64,000 bases of DNA, from positions 62,001 to 126,000 of the forward strand of contig JAJQFI010000027.1 in the NCBI GenBank assembly GCA_021201235.1, in the 5' to 3' direction. Positions 26,801 through 34,514 of the stretch are shown here, piece by piece (within the stretch, counting starts at the first letter, position 1; each line of letters begins with the position of its first letter). The notes under the pieces are model-generated. The model did no database searches. It was not told where the DNA came from and saw nothing but the letters and a program-made list of their open reading frames with translations. Both the position numbers and the translations under genes were made by a program. This DNA comes from Oscillospiraceae bacterium (GTDB lineage Bacteria > Bacillota > Clostridia > Oscillospirales > Ruminococcaceae).

Positions 26801-28279
26801 ATGACTACCGATAAACTTTATCAAAGTATTTCAGAAAGAACCGGCGGCGACATCTACATCGGTGTCGTCGGACCGGTGAGAAGCGGAAAATCGACATTCA
26901 TACGGCGGTTCATGGAGAGCCTCGTCATTCCGAACATCAAGGAAGGGTATCTCAAAGACCGCACTGTCGACGAGCTTCCGCAGGCTTCTGCCGGGAAGAT
27001 GATCATGACCACCGAGCCGAAATTCATCCCGGAGGAGGCTGTGCAGGTTACGCTCGGGGACGTGGCAAGCATGAGCCTTCGGATGATAGACTGCGTTGGG
27101 TATGTGATTCCGAGCGCCGTCGGGTATATCGAAAACGACTCACCGAGAATGGTGCGAACGCCGTGGTTTGAGTCGGAGATTCCCTTTAACATGGCGGCGG
27201 AAATCGGGACGCAGAAGGTCATCACCGAGCATTCGACCGTCGGGATTGTGATAACCTCCGACGGCAGTGTATCTGATCTTCCGAGGGACGAATACGAAGA
27301 GTGCGAAGAGAGGGTTATAAGCGAGCTATGTGACCTTGGGAAGCCGTTTGTCGTGCTGATGAACATCCAGAACGAGCAAAGCGTTGAGGCGATTTCGTTA
27401 TGCTCAGAGATGAGCGAAAAGTACGGAGTGCCGGTGTTGCCGATTAACGTTTTGACGATGACTAAGGAAGACATCGAGAGCATTCTCACCGAGCTTCTGT
27501 ATGCCTTCCCTGTCAAGGAGATAAACGTAGTTATGCCGAAGTGGGTCAGTTCTCTTAAAAAGGGGCACTGGCTCAAGGCGGAGCTTTACGACTCGATAAG
27601 AAAGGCCGCCCCGGAGCTCAGGTATATCAGGGATATAAAGAAGCTTTCGGAGACGGTCGGGTGCTGTGAGGATGTGTTGAGCTCCGAGATTACGAAGGTC
27701 GACCTTGGGAACGGCACCGCCCGGCTCGGGGTGACGCTCGACAATCGGCTGTTCTATCAGATTCTGAGTGAGGAAACCGGGCTTGAACTAAATTCAGAAG
27801 ACGAACTGATGCCGAAAATCTTAGAGCTTGTCAACTTCAGGCAAAGGCTCGAGAAATTCTCGGAGGCGCTCGAGCAGGTCGAGCAGACGGGCTATGGAAT
27901 CGTGATGCCGACAGAAAGCGAGCTTACGGCATTCGAGCCGGAGATAATCAGACAGGGCGGCAAGTACGGCGTCCGTTTCACTGCAAGTGCACCGTCGATT
28001 CACCTCATCAAGGCGGACATCGCCGCAGAGGTCGCGCCCATCGTCGGGACCGAAAAGCAGTCGGAGGAGCTGATACAGTATCTCATGACCGACTACGAGA
28101 CCGACCCGCTCAAGATATGGGAAACGAACATCTTCGGCAAGTCAGTTTCGGAGCTTGTCGAGGAAGGGCTCGAGCAGAAGTTTGCAAGGCTCCCGGACGA
28201 CGCGAGGGAAAAGCTCAGGGAAGCAGTTGAGCGAATAGTCAACGAGGGCTGTTCGGGACTGATATGCCTGTTGGTATAA
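26801..28279 (+). CDS. spoIVA: Stage IV sporulation protein A
   Basis: 492 residues. SpoIVA is an ATPase that polymerises on the outer forespore membrane as the coat foundation. Near the N terminus is ERTGGDIYIGVVGPVRSGKSTF with the Walker A, followed by the conserved VDELPQASAGK and TTEPKFIPEEAV. The C-terminal region contains the PxxGTEKQSEELI and WETNIFGKS segments of the family. Two adjacent ATG codons exist; the second (26801) is six bases from AGGAG and is preferred, the first is only three bases away. Operon with the upstream SPOCS gene. Confidence 0.96.
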   Translation: MTTDKLYQSISERTGGDIYIGVVGPVRSGKSTFIRRFMESLVIPNIKEGYLKDRTVDELPQASAGKMIMTTEPKFIPEEAVQVTLGDVASMSLRMIDCVGYVIPSAVGYIENDSPRMVRTPWFESEIPFNMAAEIGTQKVITEHSTVGIVITSDGSVSDLPRDEYEECEERVISELCDLGKPFVVLMNIQNEQSVEAISLCSEMSEKYGVPVLPINVLTMTKEDIESILTELLYAFPVKEINVVMPKWVSSLKKGHWLKAELYDSIRKAAPELRYIRDIKKLSETVGCCEDVLSSEITKVDLGNGTARLGVTLDNRLFYQILSEETGLELNSEDELMPKILELVNFRQRLEKFSEALEQVEQTGYGIVMPTESELTAFEPEIIRQGGKYGVRFTASAPSIHLIKADIAAEVAPIVGTEKQSEELIQYLMTDYETDPLKIWETNIFGKSVSELVEEGLEQKFARLPDDAREKLREAVERIVNEGCSGLICLLV

Positions 28280-28285
28280 AAAATC

Positions 28286-28314
28286 ACCCACCGAGTGAAA
28301 TCGGTGGGTTTTAT
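28286..28314 (+). terminator. Terminator after spoIVA
   Basis: ACCCACCGA pairs with TCGGTGGGT around GTGAAA, followed by TTTATTTT. Confidence 0.88.
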
Positions 28315-28324
28315 TTTATGCTTT

Positions 28325-29560
28325 TTATTCTTCTATCATTGCCATGTCGTAGCCCATAAGCTCGATTGCTGAAAGCAGGTCACCGGTTATCTTACAGCCG
28401 GTTATCTTCGGGATTACGGTTACTCCCGTACCCTCCAATGACTCTTCAACGAGATTGAAAACCGTCCTGAAAAGATAGGCGGTGTTGAGCCCTTCAAATG
28501 AGACTTCTGTGCCGTCGGCTCTTGATATTCTGGTGCCGATGCTGTCGGGGTTGAAATTAACGTAGATTACGCTTGTGCAAAGAGAGTCCGGGTCCGTTAA
28601 GATTTCGGCGTCGCCGGAGATGATGTCCTCGGCGTCGACCTCGATATAGAACTCCTTGGCGGAGCCGAAGCTGTTATAGACCGTTTCTGCAAGCGAAATT
28701 AGGGTCTGGTATCTCGTCGATGACGCCACATCGGTGCCGGAGAAGTAGTTACGGATATCGGAGCTTCTGAACGGCGGGAACTCAATCTCACCGGCTACCA
28801 GCCCGACAAAGCCGGCATCGGAAATCTCTGAGACGAGGCTTTCGATATACTCTGTAGCCGTCGAGCTGTACGGCGAAATCCACGGTTTGCCGCCGTTGGC
28901 GGTGTTGTCGTCGTACCAACGGGTGTCGGTGCCGGTTATCATGTAGGCGAGGGTTTTGTCGTAGGTCGACGCGATATTGTCAGAAAGAGTCGAGATTCGG
29001 GCATATGCCGTGAGCCCCGAATCTGTGATAGTCGAAACCAATGCGGATAAATCGGATATTCCGCCGGTTACTACTGCGCCTGCTTCAATAGCAGTGGTGT
29101 TGGCGGACGAATAGGTTACCGCTCCGCCCTCGGCGATAAGCTCGACGCAGACGCCGCTATAGCCGTTCTCCGAGGCGTATTCCACAGCCGAATAAACATA
29201 GCTCTCATAGTCGGCAATATCGCTTGAGTAAGAGATATAATAGATGTTGTTTGTAACAGCGACGGTCGGCTCTGGCTCCTCGGTCGTGGCTTCGGTAGTC
29301 GCAGAAGTTGCGGCGGTTGTAGTGTTCTCCGTCGTTTCAGACGTGTCACTTGAGGATTCCGTGCCGGAATTCGCGGGCGTATCACGCTCCCCCGACAGGA
29401 ACTCAACAATCGGCTTGCCGACGCTGTAGCCGACGAAGACGAGCGCCGCAAGAAGTATAATCATAAATATAATACCCAGAACCGAATTGCCCTTTTTGCG
29501 CTTTTGCTTGAACATCGGTTTGGAAGAGTGTTTTACTTTGTATTTCCTGGAGTTTGCCAT
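28325..29560 (-). CDS. Membrane-anchored DUF4015-type putative glycoside hydrolase
   Basis: 411 residues: a basic N terminus, one membrane helix (about 27-47), a Ser/Thr-rich linker (60-98), then a TIM-barrel-like domain (NIYYISYSSDIADYESYVYSAVEYASENGYSGV...) that resembles DUF4015, a putative glycoside hydrolase family. No catalytic residues can be named with certainty. It lies outside the membrane, attached to the cell surface. It is the last gene of the rpe-rnfDEA operon, with nine bases to rnfA; the link to Rnf is unexplained. Start follows TAGGAGAG. Confidence 0.75.
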   Translation of the reverse strand: MANSRKYKVKHSSKPMFKQKRKKGNSVLGIIFMIILLAALVFVGYSVGKPIVEFLSGERDTPANSGTESSSDTSETTENTTTAATSATTEATTEEPEPTVAVTNNIYYISYSSDIADYESYVYSAVEYASENGYSGVCVELIAEGGAVTYSSANTTAIEAGAVVTGGISDLSALVSTITDSGLTAYARISTLSDNIASTYDKTLAYMITGTDTRWYDDNTANGGKPWISPYSSTATEYIESLVSEISDAGFVGLVAGEIEFPPFRSSDIRNYFSGTDVASSTRYQTLISLAETVYNSFGSAKEFYIEVDAEDIISGDAEILTDPDSLCTSVIYVNFNPDSIGTRISRADGTEVSFEGLNTAYLFRTVFNLVEESLEGTGVTVIPKITGCKITGDLLSAIELMGYDMAMIEE

Positions 29561-29569
29561 AGAACTCTC

Positions 29570-30148
29570 CTACCTTCCCAGTGCATAGACCACCATGGAG
29601 ACGATGCCTATATATAGTACATGTATCGGAAAGCCCGAAAATGAGGCGGGAACCTCATCCGAGTTGAGCTTTTCGTAATTTACGGAAAGAATATATGCGG
29701 CGAGTGCGAAGCCGATTCCGACTTCGAGTCCGAAAAGGACTCTTTCCCCCAGACCGCCGCCGATGAGGGTGTCGTTGAAAAGCACGCTTAAGACAGTGCA
29801 GTTGAATGCCGACAGATGAATATATCTTTTGACTTTATTGAACGCCTTTTTTGAGACGAACCAGATAACAAGAAGCGTGGCGATATAAACCAGCCCAAGT
29901 GATATTATATACAGTGTCGGCAAAAATCTTGCCGAAATATCGCTCTTAAGCATCAAGCCTTCGAAGACGTATGCTATCATGCTCGATAAGACCGAGAATT
30001 CGGTTATGAAGAGACCGCAGAAGAAAATCTGACCGTCGCGTTTGGAAAGGCTGATTAATGTGCTCGTTCCGAACGCTGTAGTGAATATTACGTTTTCAAC
30101 GATGATGGCGAGCAGTGCCGCTCCGATTGTCTCGAAGAAGACAGCCAT
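29570..30148 (-). CDS. rnfA: RnfA-type membrane subunit
   Basis: 192 residues, six hydrophobic helices, of the RnfA/RnfE/NqrD/NqrE family (AALLAIIVENVIFTTAFGTSTLI, followed by ...FNDTLIGGGLGERVLFGLEVGIGFALA). In Rnf complexes two such proteins face each other and hold a [2Fe-2S] cluster or ion path between ferredoxin and the sodium/proton route. The characteristic helix with a VEN motif is present, but the sequence is divergent from standard RnfA. Encoded after rnfE. Confidence 0.8.
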   Translation of the reverse strand: MAVFFETIGAALLAIIVENVIFTTAFGTSTLISLSKRDGQIFFCGLFITEFSVLSSMIAYVFEGLMLKSDISARFLPTLYIISLGLVYIATLLVIWFVSKKAFNKVKRYIHLSAFNCTVLSVLFNDTLIGGGLGERVLFGLEVGIGFALAAYILSVNYEKLNSDEVPASFSGFPIHVLYIGIVSMVVYALGR

Positions 30149-30181
30149 TCATGTACACACCCTTTCCTTTGATTTCCGAAA

Positions 30182-30862
30182 TCAGCTATCCTTGTTTTTG
30201 GTGGAAAGCCTGAGAATCCACCTGTATGCGGCAGAGGTGAGCGCAAGAAGGATAAATCCGCCATAGACCGTCCCGGCAGAGGGAATACTGAGCGGCAGGA
30301 ACTGCACTCCGAAAAGACCGCCGTTTGTCAAGAGCTCGCGCATGAAGCCGAGGAACAGTAATGCTAAATCATAGCCGATGATATAGAAGCCGCAGAGCTC
30401 CGCCATGAAGCCTCGCTTGAGACGGTAGAACTTCGATTCGGTCTTCATCGTGATGAATGAGTTTGTGATTAAGAGCGGCGCATATACTCCGAGCGCCGAG
30501 AACTGAGCCGGCATGATGTTCTCCATAAGTATCGCGACAGGGACATATACGAGCGACGCCACAAAAGTATAAACTATTATTCTGACAGTATAGACGAGCT
30601 TTCTCGGGACGAAGGAGCAGATTAAAACCGTTATAAACGTCACGAGGCTGAACACGATGCAGAGCGCCAGTGCGTTCTGGAAGCTTGTTGCGACAACCAC
30701 TGCCGGAGCGATTATCGAGCCGGTTGAAAGGAGGGCGTTCGACGTTAAGACCGCTTCCTTGCCTGCGGTGCTCGCCTGAGAAGGAACGAGACCGTGGAGG
30801 TCGCTTATGTCGGAGACGGAAGCGTTTTCACGTTCCGAAGACCTGAAGCCGTTAATCTTCAT
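30182..30862 (-). CDS. rnfE: RnfE-type membrane subunit
   Basis: 226 residues. The long N terminus (about 35 residues) leads into six hydrophobic helices of the RnfE/NqrD type (GSIIAPAVVVATSFQNALALCI; LGVYAPLLITNSFITMKTES; GFMRELLTNGGLFGVQFLP). The GMGFTLAL-type segment is degenerate. Start is the ATG after GGAC, overlapping the rnfD stop by eleven bases; the frame is open much further upstream but that part is shadow of rnfD. Confidence 0.82.
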   Translation of the reverse strand: MKINGFRSSERENASVSDISDLHGLVPSQASTAGKEAVLTSNALLSTGSIIAPAVVVATSFQNALALCIVFSLVTFITVLICSFVPRKLVYTVRIIVYTFVASLVYVPVAILMENIMPAQFSALGVYAPLLITNSFITMKTESKFYRLKRGFMAELCGFYIIGYDLALLFLGFMRELLTNGGLFGVQFLPLSIPSAGTVYGGFILLALTSAAYRWILRLSTKNKDS

Positions 30863-31952
30863 CCGAGTCGCCGTCCTTTCCGGTATTCTCTTCCGTTTCA
30901 GGAGCCGGCTCGTGAGCCGTTTCCTCGTTATCGGGAAGATTCTCGTATTTCTTGAATCTGCGATAGATATAGTAGTCTTCGATTTTCGTGACGGCATAAT
31001 CGCGGAATTTATCGAGACTGTCGGTAACAAAGATTGCGAACCGGTCGAACTCGGACGGGAAGATGGAAACAACCATCAAAGCCAGGACGGAGCTGTCCTC
31101 GTAGCCGGAGAACTTTCTGAGGAGAAACGCCGTAAGTCCGTAGGCAAAACCATAGAGCACCTGCCCGAAGCCGTTTAACGGCGTGAAGCACGGGTCGCAA
31201 ACCATGAACGTGAGAACGTACATATATGAGCCGGTGACAATAGAATAGAGCGCCGCCTGCCAGCCGGTTGCGGAAATCGGGAACAGGATGAACAGAAGCA
31301 CTTCGGTCGCGATTCCCGAGAAGAGCAACGGTGCGGGGATGTCCCTGAAGCAATAAAGAGCAATCGTGACGATGAGAATCAGTATTACACAGCTCGTGCC
31401 CATCGGTCCGGCAAGCTTGCCCCAGAGGATGTCGAGCCAGCTTGAGGAGCTGAGAGAAACGTCGACATAGTGGGTGAACGAACGGTCCAATGCGTCGGTC
31501 AGGCTCTCGGAAAGCGAGAGATTGCCGAAAACAGCCGGTGTCGGGTATCTTAATACGCTTGAAGGCCAACAGAGCGCCGACAGGAGATACGCCGTTGCGA
31601 CAGGATGGAAAATCCGGTTATGATGCCCGCCGAAAGCATATTTCATTACCGACGACATAAAGGCGCTTGCGAAAATCATGACGCCATACGGAACGGATGC
31701 GGGCATAAGAAGCGCCAGCATGATTCCGTTTGCATAGGGCGACGGGTCGCGCCAGTCGTATTTTCTGCGCATCAGCGCTGTGCATAGATATTCGGTCAGG
31801 AGGCTTGTGGCGACGGAAATGGCAACAACAATCAAAGCCCTCAGCCCGTAATAGTAATAGGGCAGGACGCAAAGTGTCAATAAGAAGCAACAGAGTCTTA
31901 AATATCTGTGCCTTTCTGTTTTTCCGATTGATGTTACGACTGTGTCTGAAAT
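30852..31952 (-). CDS. rnfD: RnfD/NqrB-type membrane subunit, divergent, start uncertain
   Basis: About 340-366 residues with eight to ten helices and an acidic C-terminal tail (NEETAHEPAPETEEN...). Recognisable RnfD parts are YYGLRALIVVAISVATSLLTEYL, the GGHHNRIFHP turn, and FMVCDPCFTPLNGFGQVLYGFAYG. RnfD/NqrB normally carries FMN on a Thr in an S-G-A-T motif; the matching region here (LSLSESLTDALDR) lacks it. The family N terminus appears to extend upstream of the first common start (TTG at 31880). The only start with a ribosome site (AGGACGG, nine bases) is ATT at 31952, giving ISDTVVTSIGKTERHRYLRL. Confidence 0.75.
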   Translation of the reverse strand: MSDTVVTSIGKTERHRYLRLCCFLLTLCVLPYYYYGLRALIVVAISVATSLLTEYLCTALMRRKYDWRDPSPYANGIMLALLMPASVPYGVMIFASAFMSSVMKYAFGGHHNRIFHPVATAYLLSALCWPSSVLRYPTPAVFGNLSLSESLTDALDRSFTHYVDVSLSSSSWLDILWGKLAGPMGTSCVILILIVTIALYCFRDIPAPLLFSGIATEVLLFILFPISATGWQAALYSIVTGSYMYVLTFMVCDPCFTPLNGFGQVLYGFAYGLTAFLLRKFSGYEDSSVLALMVVSIFPSEFDRFAIFVTDSLDKFRDYAVTKIEDYYIYRRFKKYENLPDNEETAHEPAPETEENTGKDGDSDED

Positions 31953-31973
31953 GGTGGTATACCGTCCTTGTGT

Positions 31974-32621
31974 TTAGTCTTTCAGAAGCTTGCAGTTTGA
32001 AGCCATGTCGGCGGCTCGGAACAGGTATGAGCCGGAAACCAGGACATTTGCTCCCGCTTCTCTTACGAGGTGAGCTGTTTTGTCGGAAATGCCGCCGTCG
32101 ACTTCGATATCGAGGTCTGTGCTCTTTGAGTCGGCATATTCACGAAGCGATTTTATTTTGTCAAGGGTTTCATAGATGAAGCCCTGACCGTCGAATCCGG
32201 GCTCGACCGTCATTATAAGAGCCATGTCCATTATTCCGACGAGAGGATATAAAAGGCTCACATCGGTTTTCGGCTTGACGGAAACGCCCGCCTTGAGCCC
32301 GAGAGAATGGATTTTATCTATAATCCCGACGGGATTCGCGGTTGCTTCGAGATGAAACGTGATTCCGTCAGCACCGGCTTTTGCGAACGGCTCGATATAG
32401 GCGTTCGGGTCGCTTATCATAAGATGAACGTCGAATGGGAGCCCGGAATACTTCCTGATTGATTTAAGAACCGGCACGCCGTAGCTGATATTCGGGACGA
32501 AGTGACCGTCCATAACGTCGAAATGTATCATATCGCATCCGGATTCTTCGGCTCGCAGGAGCTCGTCTGAAAGGTGACCGAAGTCCGCCGAAAGAATTGA
32601 TGCTGAAACTAAAGTCTTCAT
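31974..32621 (-). CDS. rpe: Ribulose-phosphate 3-epimerase
   Basis: 215 residues, a TIM barrel. It interconverts ribulose 5-phosphate and xylulose 5-phosphate in the pentose phosphate pathway. Conserved segments: SASILSADFGHL, the metal and catalytic motif FDVMDGHFVPNISYG (about 33-47), LPFDVHLMI, MTVEPGFDGQGF, and IEVDGGISDKTA (about 172). Start follows GGGAGG. It heads the operon that continues with rnfD, and has a consensus promoter 40 bases upstream. Confidence 0.95.
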   Translation of the reverse strand: MKTLVSASILSADFGHLSDELLRAEESGCDMIHFDVMDGHFVPNISYGVPVLKSIRKYSGLPFDVHLMISDPNAYIEPFAKAGADGITFHLEATANPVGIIDKIHSLGLKAGVSVKPKTDVSLLYPLVGIMDMALIMTVEPGFDGQGFIYETLDKIKSLREYADSKSTDLDIEVDGGISDKTAHLVREAGANVLVSGSYLFRAADMASNCKLLKD

Positions 32622-32658
32622 TTCTTTCCTCCCTGATAGTACCTGACTATCCACCATC

Positions 32659-32688
32659 ATTATACAGCAAGTACACGTCGGTTGTCAA
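32659..32688 (-). promoter_or_regulatory. Promoter for the rpe-rnfDEA operon
   Basis: On the minus strand TTGACA and TATAAT separated by 18 bases, about 38 bases before the rpe start codon. Confidence 0.85.
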
Positions 32689-32786
32689 ACAATCTTTGGT
32701 TACAAAACGGTTACTAAAAAGCAAAATATTGCCGACTATTCAGCACCGATATCGGTCAAATTGACAAAGACAGAGCTTCAAATCCG

Positions 32787-32886
32787 AAAAGCCGCCATTT
32801 CCGGCGGCTGTTATATAATCGGCAGGGATTCATGGCTCTTCTCTCCCCTTCTGAAACCAATTTTGTGAGCCTCCTGCCGTTAATTT
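32787..32886 (-). ncRNA. Candidate small structured RNA of about 100 nt with terminator
   Basis: On the minus strand CGGCAGG (32873-32879) pairs with CCTGCCG (32820-32826), and inside it GGCTC pairs with GAGCC, closing a purine-rich internal loop. Eleven bases later comes a perfect 7-bp terminator hairpin AGCCGCC/GGCGGCT (32790-32809) with a short T run. No open frame or ribosome site is evident. An AT-rich -10-like stretch lies just upstream. I do not recognise a known RNA family. Confidence 0.5.
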
Positions 32887-32930
32887 ATATTATTCGGGAG
32901 TCGTCCGAACGGTTACAAAAACCGCAAACC

Positions 32931-32955
32931 AAAAAGGGAGCGGATAACCGCTCCC
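32931..32955 (-). terminator. Terminator of the 0.7-kb RNA unit
   Basis: GGGAGCGG pairs with CCGCTCCC around a 4-base loop, followed on the minus strand by TTTTT. Confidence 0.88.
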
Positions 32956-33458
32956 TCATTATATCAATTTATCACCATATGCTGTGCGCCTAAGACGTAT
33001 CGTCAGCGCTTTGTCGCCTTGGTATCAGGTTTTAACTTAGCTTACTTCATCACGTCCAGGCTATTAAATAAACCTCACGCATGAACCATGTTATCGTCAA
33101 AGCTTGGTATCGTCAGATATTATCACTGATGCGACTACAGCCAATTTAAAGTCTTTGTTGGACTCACCCTCTCACTGCTAGATTTTGATTTCCTTCTTGT
33201 GAAACAGTTTCATGGTGCATCAAATCCTTTCGGGCTTTAAACCTTTTTGATTCGGATTTTCTTGATTTATGTTGGGCAAGATATTTTCTTGCTGTTACAG
33301 AATCAATTTCATAGCTTTTATCTTTTATCTTGAGAAATTGGTTTCGTACCTAAGAGAACATCTCGTAATGTGTCAAGTATAAAGATTCTATTACTTTTGA
33401 ATCTGTGAGTCGGTAAGAGTTATGCTGAGAATGCCGGACTCACCTCTTTCGTTTTATT

Positions 33459-33500
33459 TCAGTCGTAAATTCCGCTTCTTGCTACTCTTAATACTTTCAT
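33459..33500 (-). CDS. 13-codon open frame inside the long RNA
   Basis: MKVLRVARSGIYD, with AAAGGAG nine bases before the ATG, which is as good as the ribosome sites of the real genes here. It is followed by the GTGAGTCC hairpin. It could be a leader peptide or a chance frame; nothing else supports translation. Confidence 0.35.
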   Translation of the reverse strand: MKVLRVARSGIYD

Positions 33501-33632
33501 AACAATCGCTCCTTTGCTTTTAAGACGCGGTGTTACTTGCCTGTGATTCTGAAGATTTGTTACCTCTTCATCGGAACCCTCTCCCTTTTAGATTTCAGTG
33601 ACTTTTTTTATTTATCTCTCTTCTGTGATTGT

Positions 33633-33661
33633 ATTATAACACACCCGGATTCAAATGTCAA
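33633..33661 (-). promoter_or_regulatory. Perfect consensus promoter for the 0.7-kb RNA unit
   Basis: On the minus strand TTGACA and TATAAT with exactly 17 bases between them. It diverges from the DUF1292 promoter about 100 bases away. Confidence 0.88.
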
Positions 33662-33762
33662 TAGGTTTTTCAAACTTTTTTCAAATTTTTTTGTGAAATT
33701 TTCTGAAGAGCTCGTGTTATCTTTTGAATATAAATTTGAGTGGTTTCTACACAAAAGTACCA

Positions 33763-33791
33763 TTGACAAATCCGCAAGTTTTCACTATAAT
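33763..33791 (+). promoter_or_regulatory. Perfect consensus promoter for the DUF1292 gene
   Basis: TTGACA and TATAAT separated by 17 bases; start codon 35 bases downstream. Confidence 0.9.
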
Positions 33792-33825
33792 AGAATCAAA
33801 TCTATTTGCAAAGGAGATTACCACC

Positions 33826-34188
33826 ATGGATGAAAACGAATATATGCCCGAAATCTATACCCTTGAGGACGAAGAGGGCAATGTCGGCAACTATGAGCTT
33901 ATAGACATTTATGACGAAGGTGACAACACCTATTATGCACTTGCTCCCTACTATGAGAATCCCGAGGATCTCGTGAACGACAACGGCGAGTTCATCATTC
34001 TGAAAGTAGAGGACACCGGCGACGAGATTACCCTTGTTTCCATCGAGAGCGAAGAGGAGTATGACAGACTGGGACAGATCTTCATCGACAGATTCGACAA
34101 CTGGGACGACGAGTGTGAGTGCGACTGCGAAGATGACGACTGCGATTGCGACGACGAGGATTGCCAGTGTCATCATCACGAAGAGTAA
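33826..34188 (+). CDS. DUF1292 protein with Cys/Asp/His-rich tail
   Basis: 120 residues, very acidic. The first 95 residues are DUF1292 (YTLEDEEGNVGNYELIDIYD; NTYYALAPYYEN; EFIILKVEDTGDEITLVSIE; EEYDRLGQIFIDRFD), a short domain of unknown function common in Firmicutes next to ruvX and mutS2. The last 25 residues add a tail with six cysteines in CxC and DxC steps (ECECDCEDDDCDC, then DCQCHHHEE), which is not part of the family and looks metal-binding. Start follows AAGGAG. Strong promoter. Confidence 0.88.
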   Translation: MDENEYMPEIYTLEDEEGNVGNYELIDIYDEGDNTYYALAPYYENPEDLVNDNGEFIILKVEDTGDEITLVSIESEEEYDRLGQIFIDRFDNWDDECECDCEDDDCDCDDEDCQCHHHEE

Positions 34189-34244
34189 AAACTTCGCATA
34201 GAATAGCTCAGGTGAGTTATACTAACCTTAGAATCCATTCTGCC

Positions 34245-34272
34245 TTGCTCGATTAAGCATGGTTTTTATAAT
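34245..34272 (+). promoter_or_regulatory. Promoter for the RNA at 34279
   Basis: TTGCTC and TATAAT separated by 16 bases. Confidence 0.7.
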
Positions 34273-34278
34273 CCAACA

Positions 34279-34504
34279 CATATATTTAGGGAATCTCGCT
34301 CCGGGCGCGGGGATGCAGACCTCCCAAAGTACGCACGGTTGATGCCCCCGCACGACCCTGTTCAAGTACTGAGGACGAAGGGAGCACGAAACGTCAGGGC
34401 TGATACCCACCTGCTTCGTGCGGGTTTTATGTATCATGTGGCGACAAGGCGGAAGCCCCCCAAAAATTAACGGCTGATACTCAAACAGTACCAGCCGCTT
34501 TTTT
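34279..34504 (+). ncRNA. Candidate structured noncoding RNA of about 225 nt
   Basis: A promoter and an intrinsic terminator frame a GC-rich stretch without a credible frame. Helices seen: GCGGGG with CCCCGC (about 34300 and 34348), CCCGCACGA with TCGTGCGGG (about 34349 and 34416), CCCTG with CAGGG inside it, and a possible end-to-end pairing of CACAT with ATGTG. GGCTGATAC occurs twice (about 34396 and 34472). Its length and paired ends are compatible with a 6S-like RNA, but I cannot match a consensus, so identity is open. Confidence 0.55.
34471..34504. terminator. Bidirectional terminator
   Basis: CGGCTGATACT pairs with AGTACCAGCCG with one mismatch, followed by CTTTTTT; the minus side also ends T-rich. 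It ends the RNA at 34279 and the minus-strand HTH gene. Confidence 0.85.
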
Positions 34505-34514
34505 CATGCTTATT

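Larger units (their letters stand above)
32931..33626 (-). ncRNA. Candidate long noncoding RNA of about 0.7 kb
   Basis: The transcript is framed by a consensus promoter (33633-33661) and an intrinsic terminator (32931-32955, GGGAGCGG/CCGCTCCC then T5). No frame longer than about 60 codons with a proper start exists in it. It contains many local inverted repeats, for example GTGAGTCCGG/CCGACTCAC (33405-33443), AGATTC/GAATCT, GCAAG/CTTGC and TGAAAC/GTTTCA. A GGTGAGTCC block occurs twice (about 33436-33444 and 33159-33167), and TGACGATA occurs three times in the 3' third. This is the largest gene-free stretch of the window. RNA family not recognised. Confidence 0.6.

Noticed and set aside
30862-31072. 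N-terminal 70-residue extension of rnfE
   Set aside because: This part overlaps rnfD on the same strand, is Ser/Arg-rich and lacks a ribosome site; the ATG at 30862 fits the family length.
33120-33360. A 58-codon frame (KIKDKSYEIDSVTARKYLAQ, then SRKSESKRFKARKDL) in the long RNA
   Set aside because: It has no start codon near its 5' end and no ribosome site. It could be a gene remnant, but I could not support it as coding.
33537-33833. A 98-codon plus-strand frame upstream of DUF1292
   Set aside because: It runs through the consensus promoter and ribosome site of the DUF1292 gene and is composed of Phe/Leu/Ser-rich AT sequence.
34279-34504. RNase P RNA, tmRNA or SRP RNA
   Set aside because: None of their conserved cores (GAGGAAAGTCC, the tRNA-like ends with GGTTCGA, or GGTCCGGAAGGAAGC) is present.
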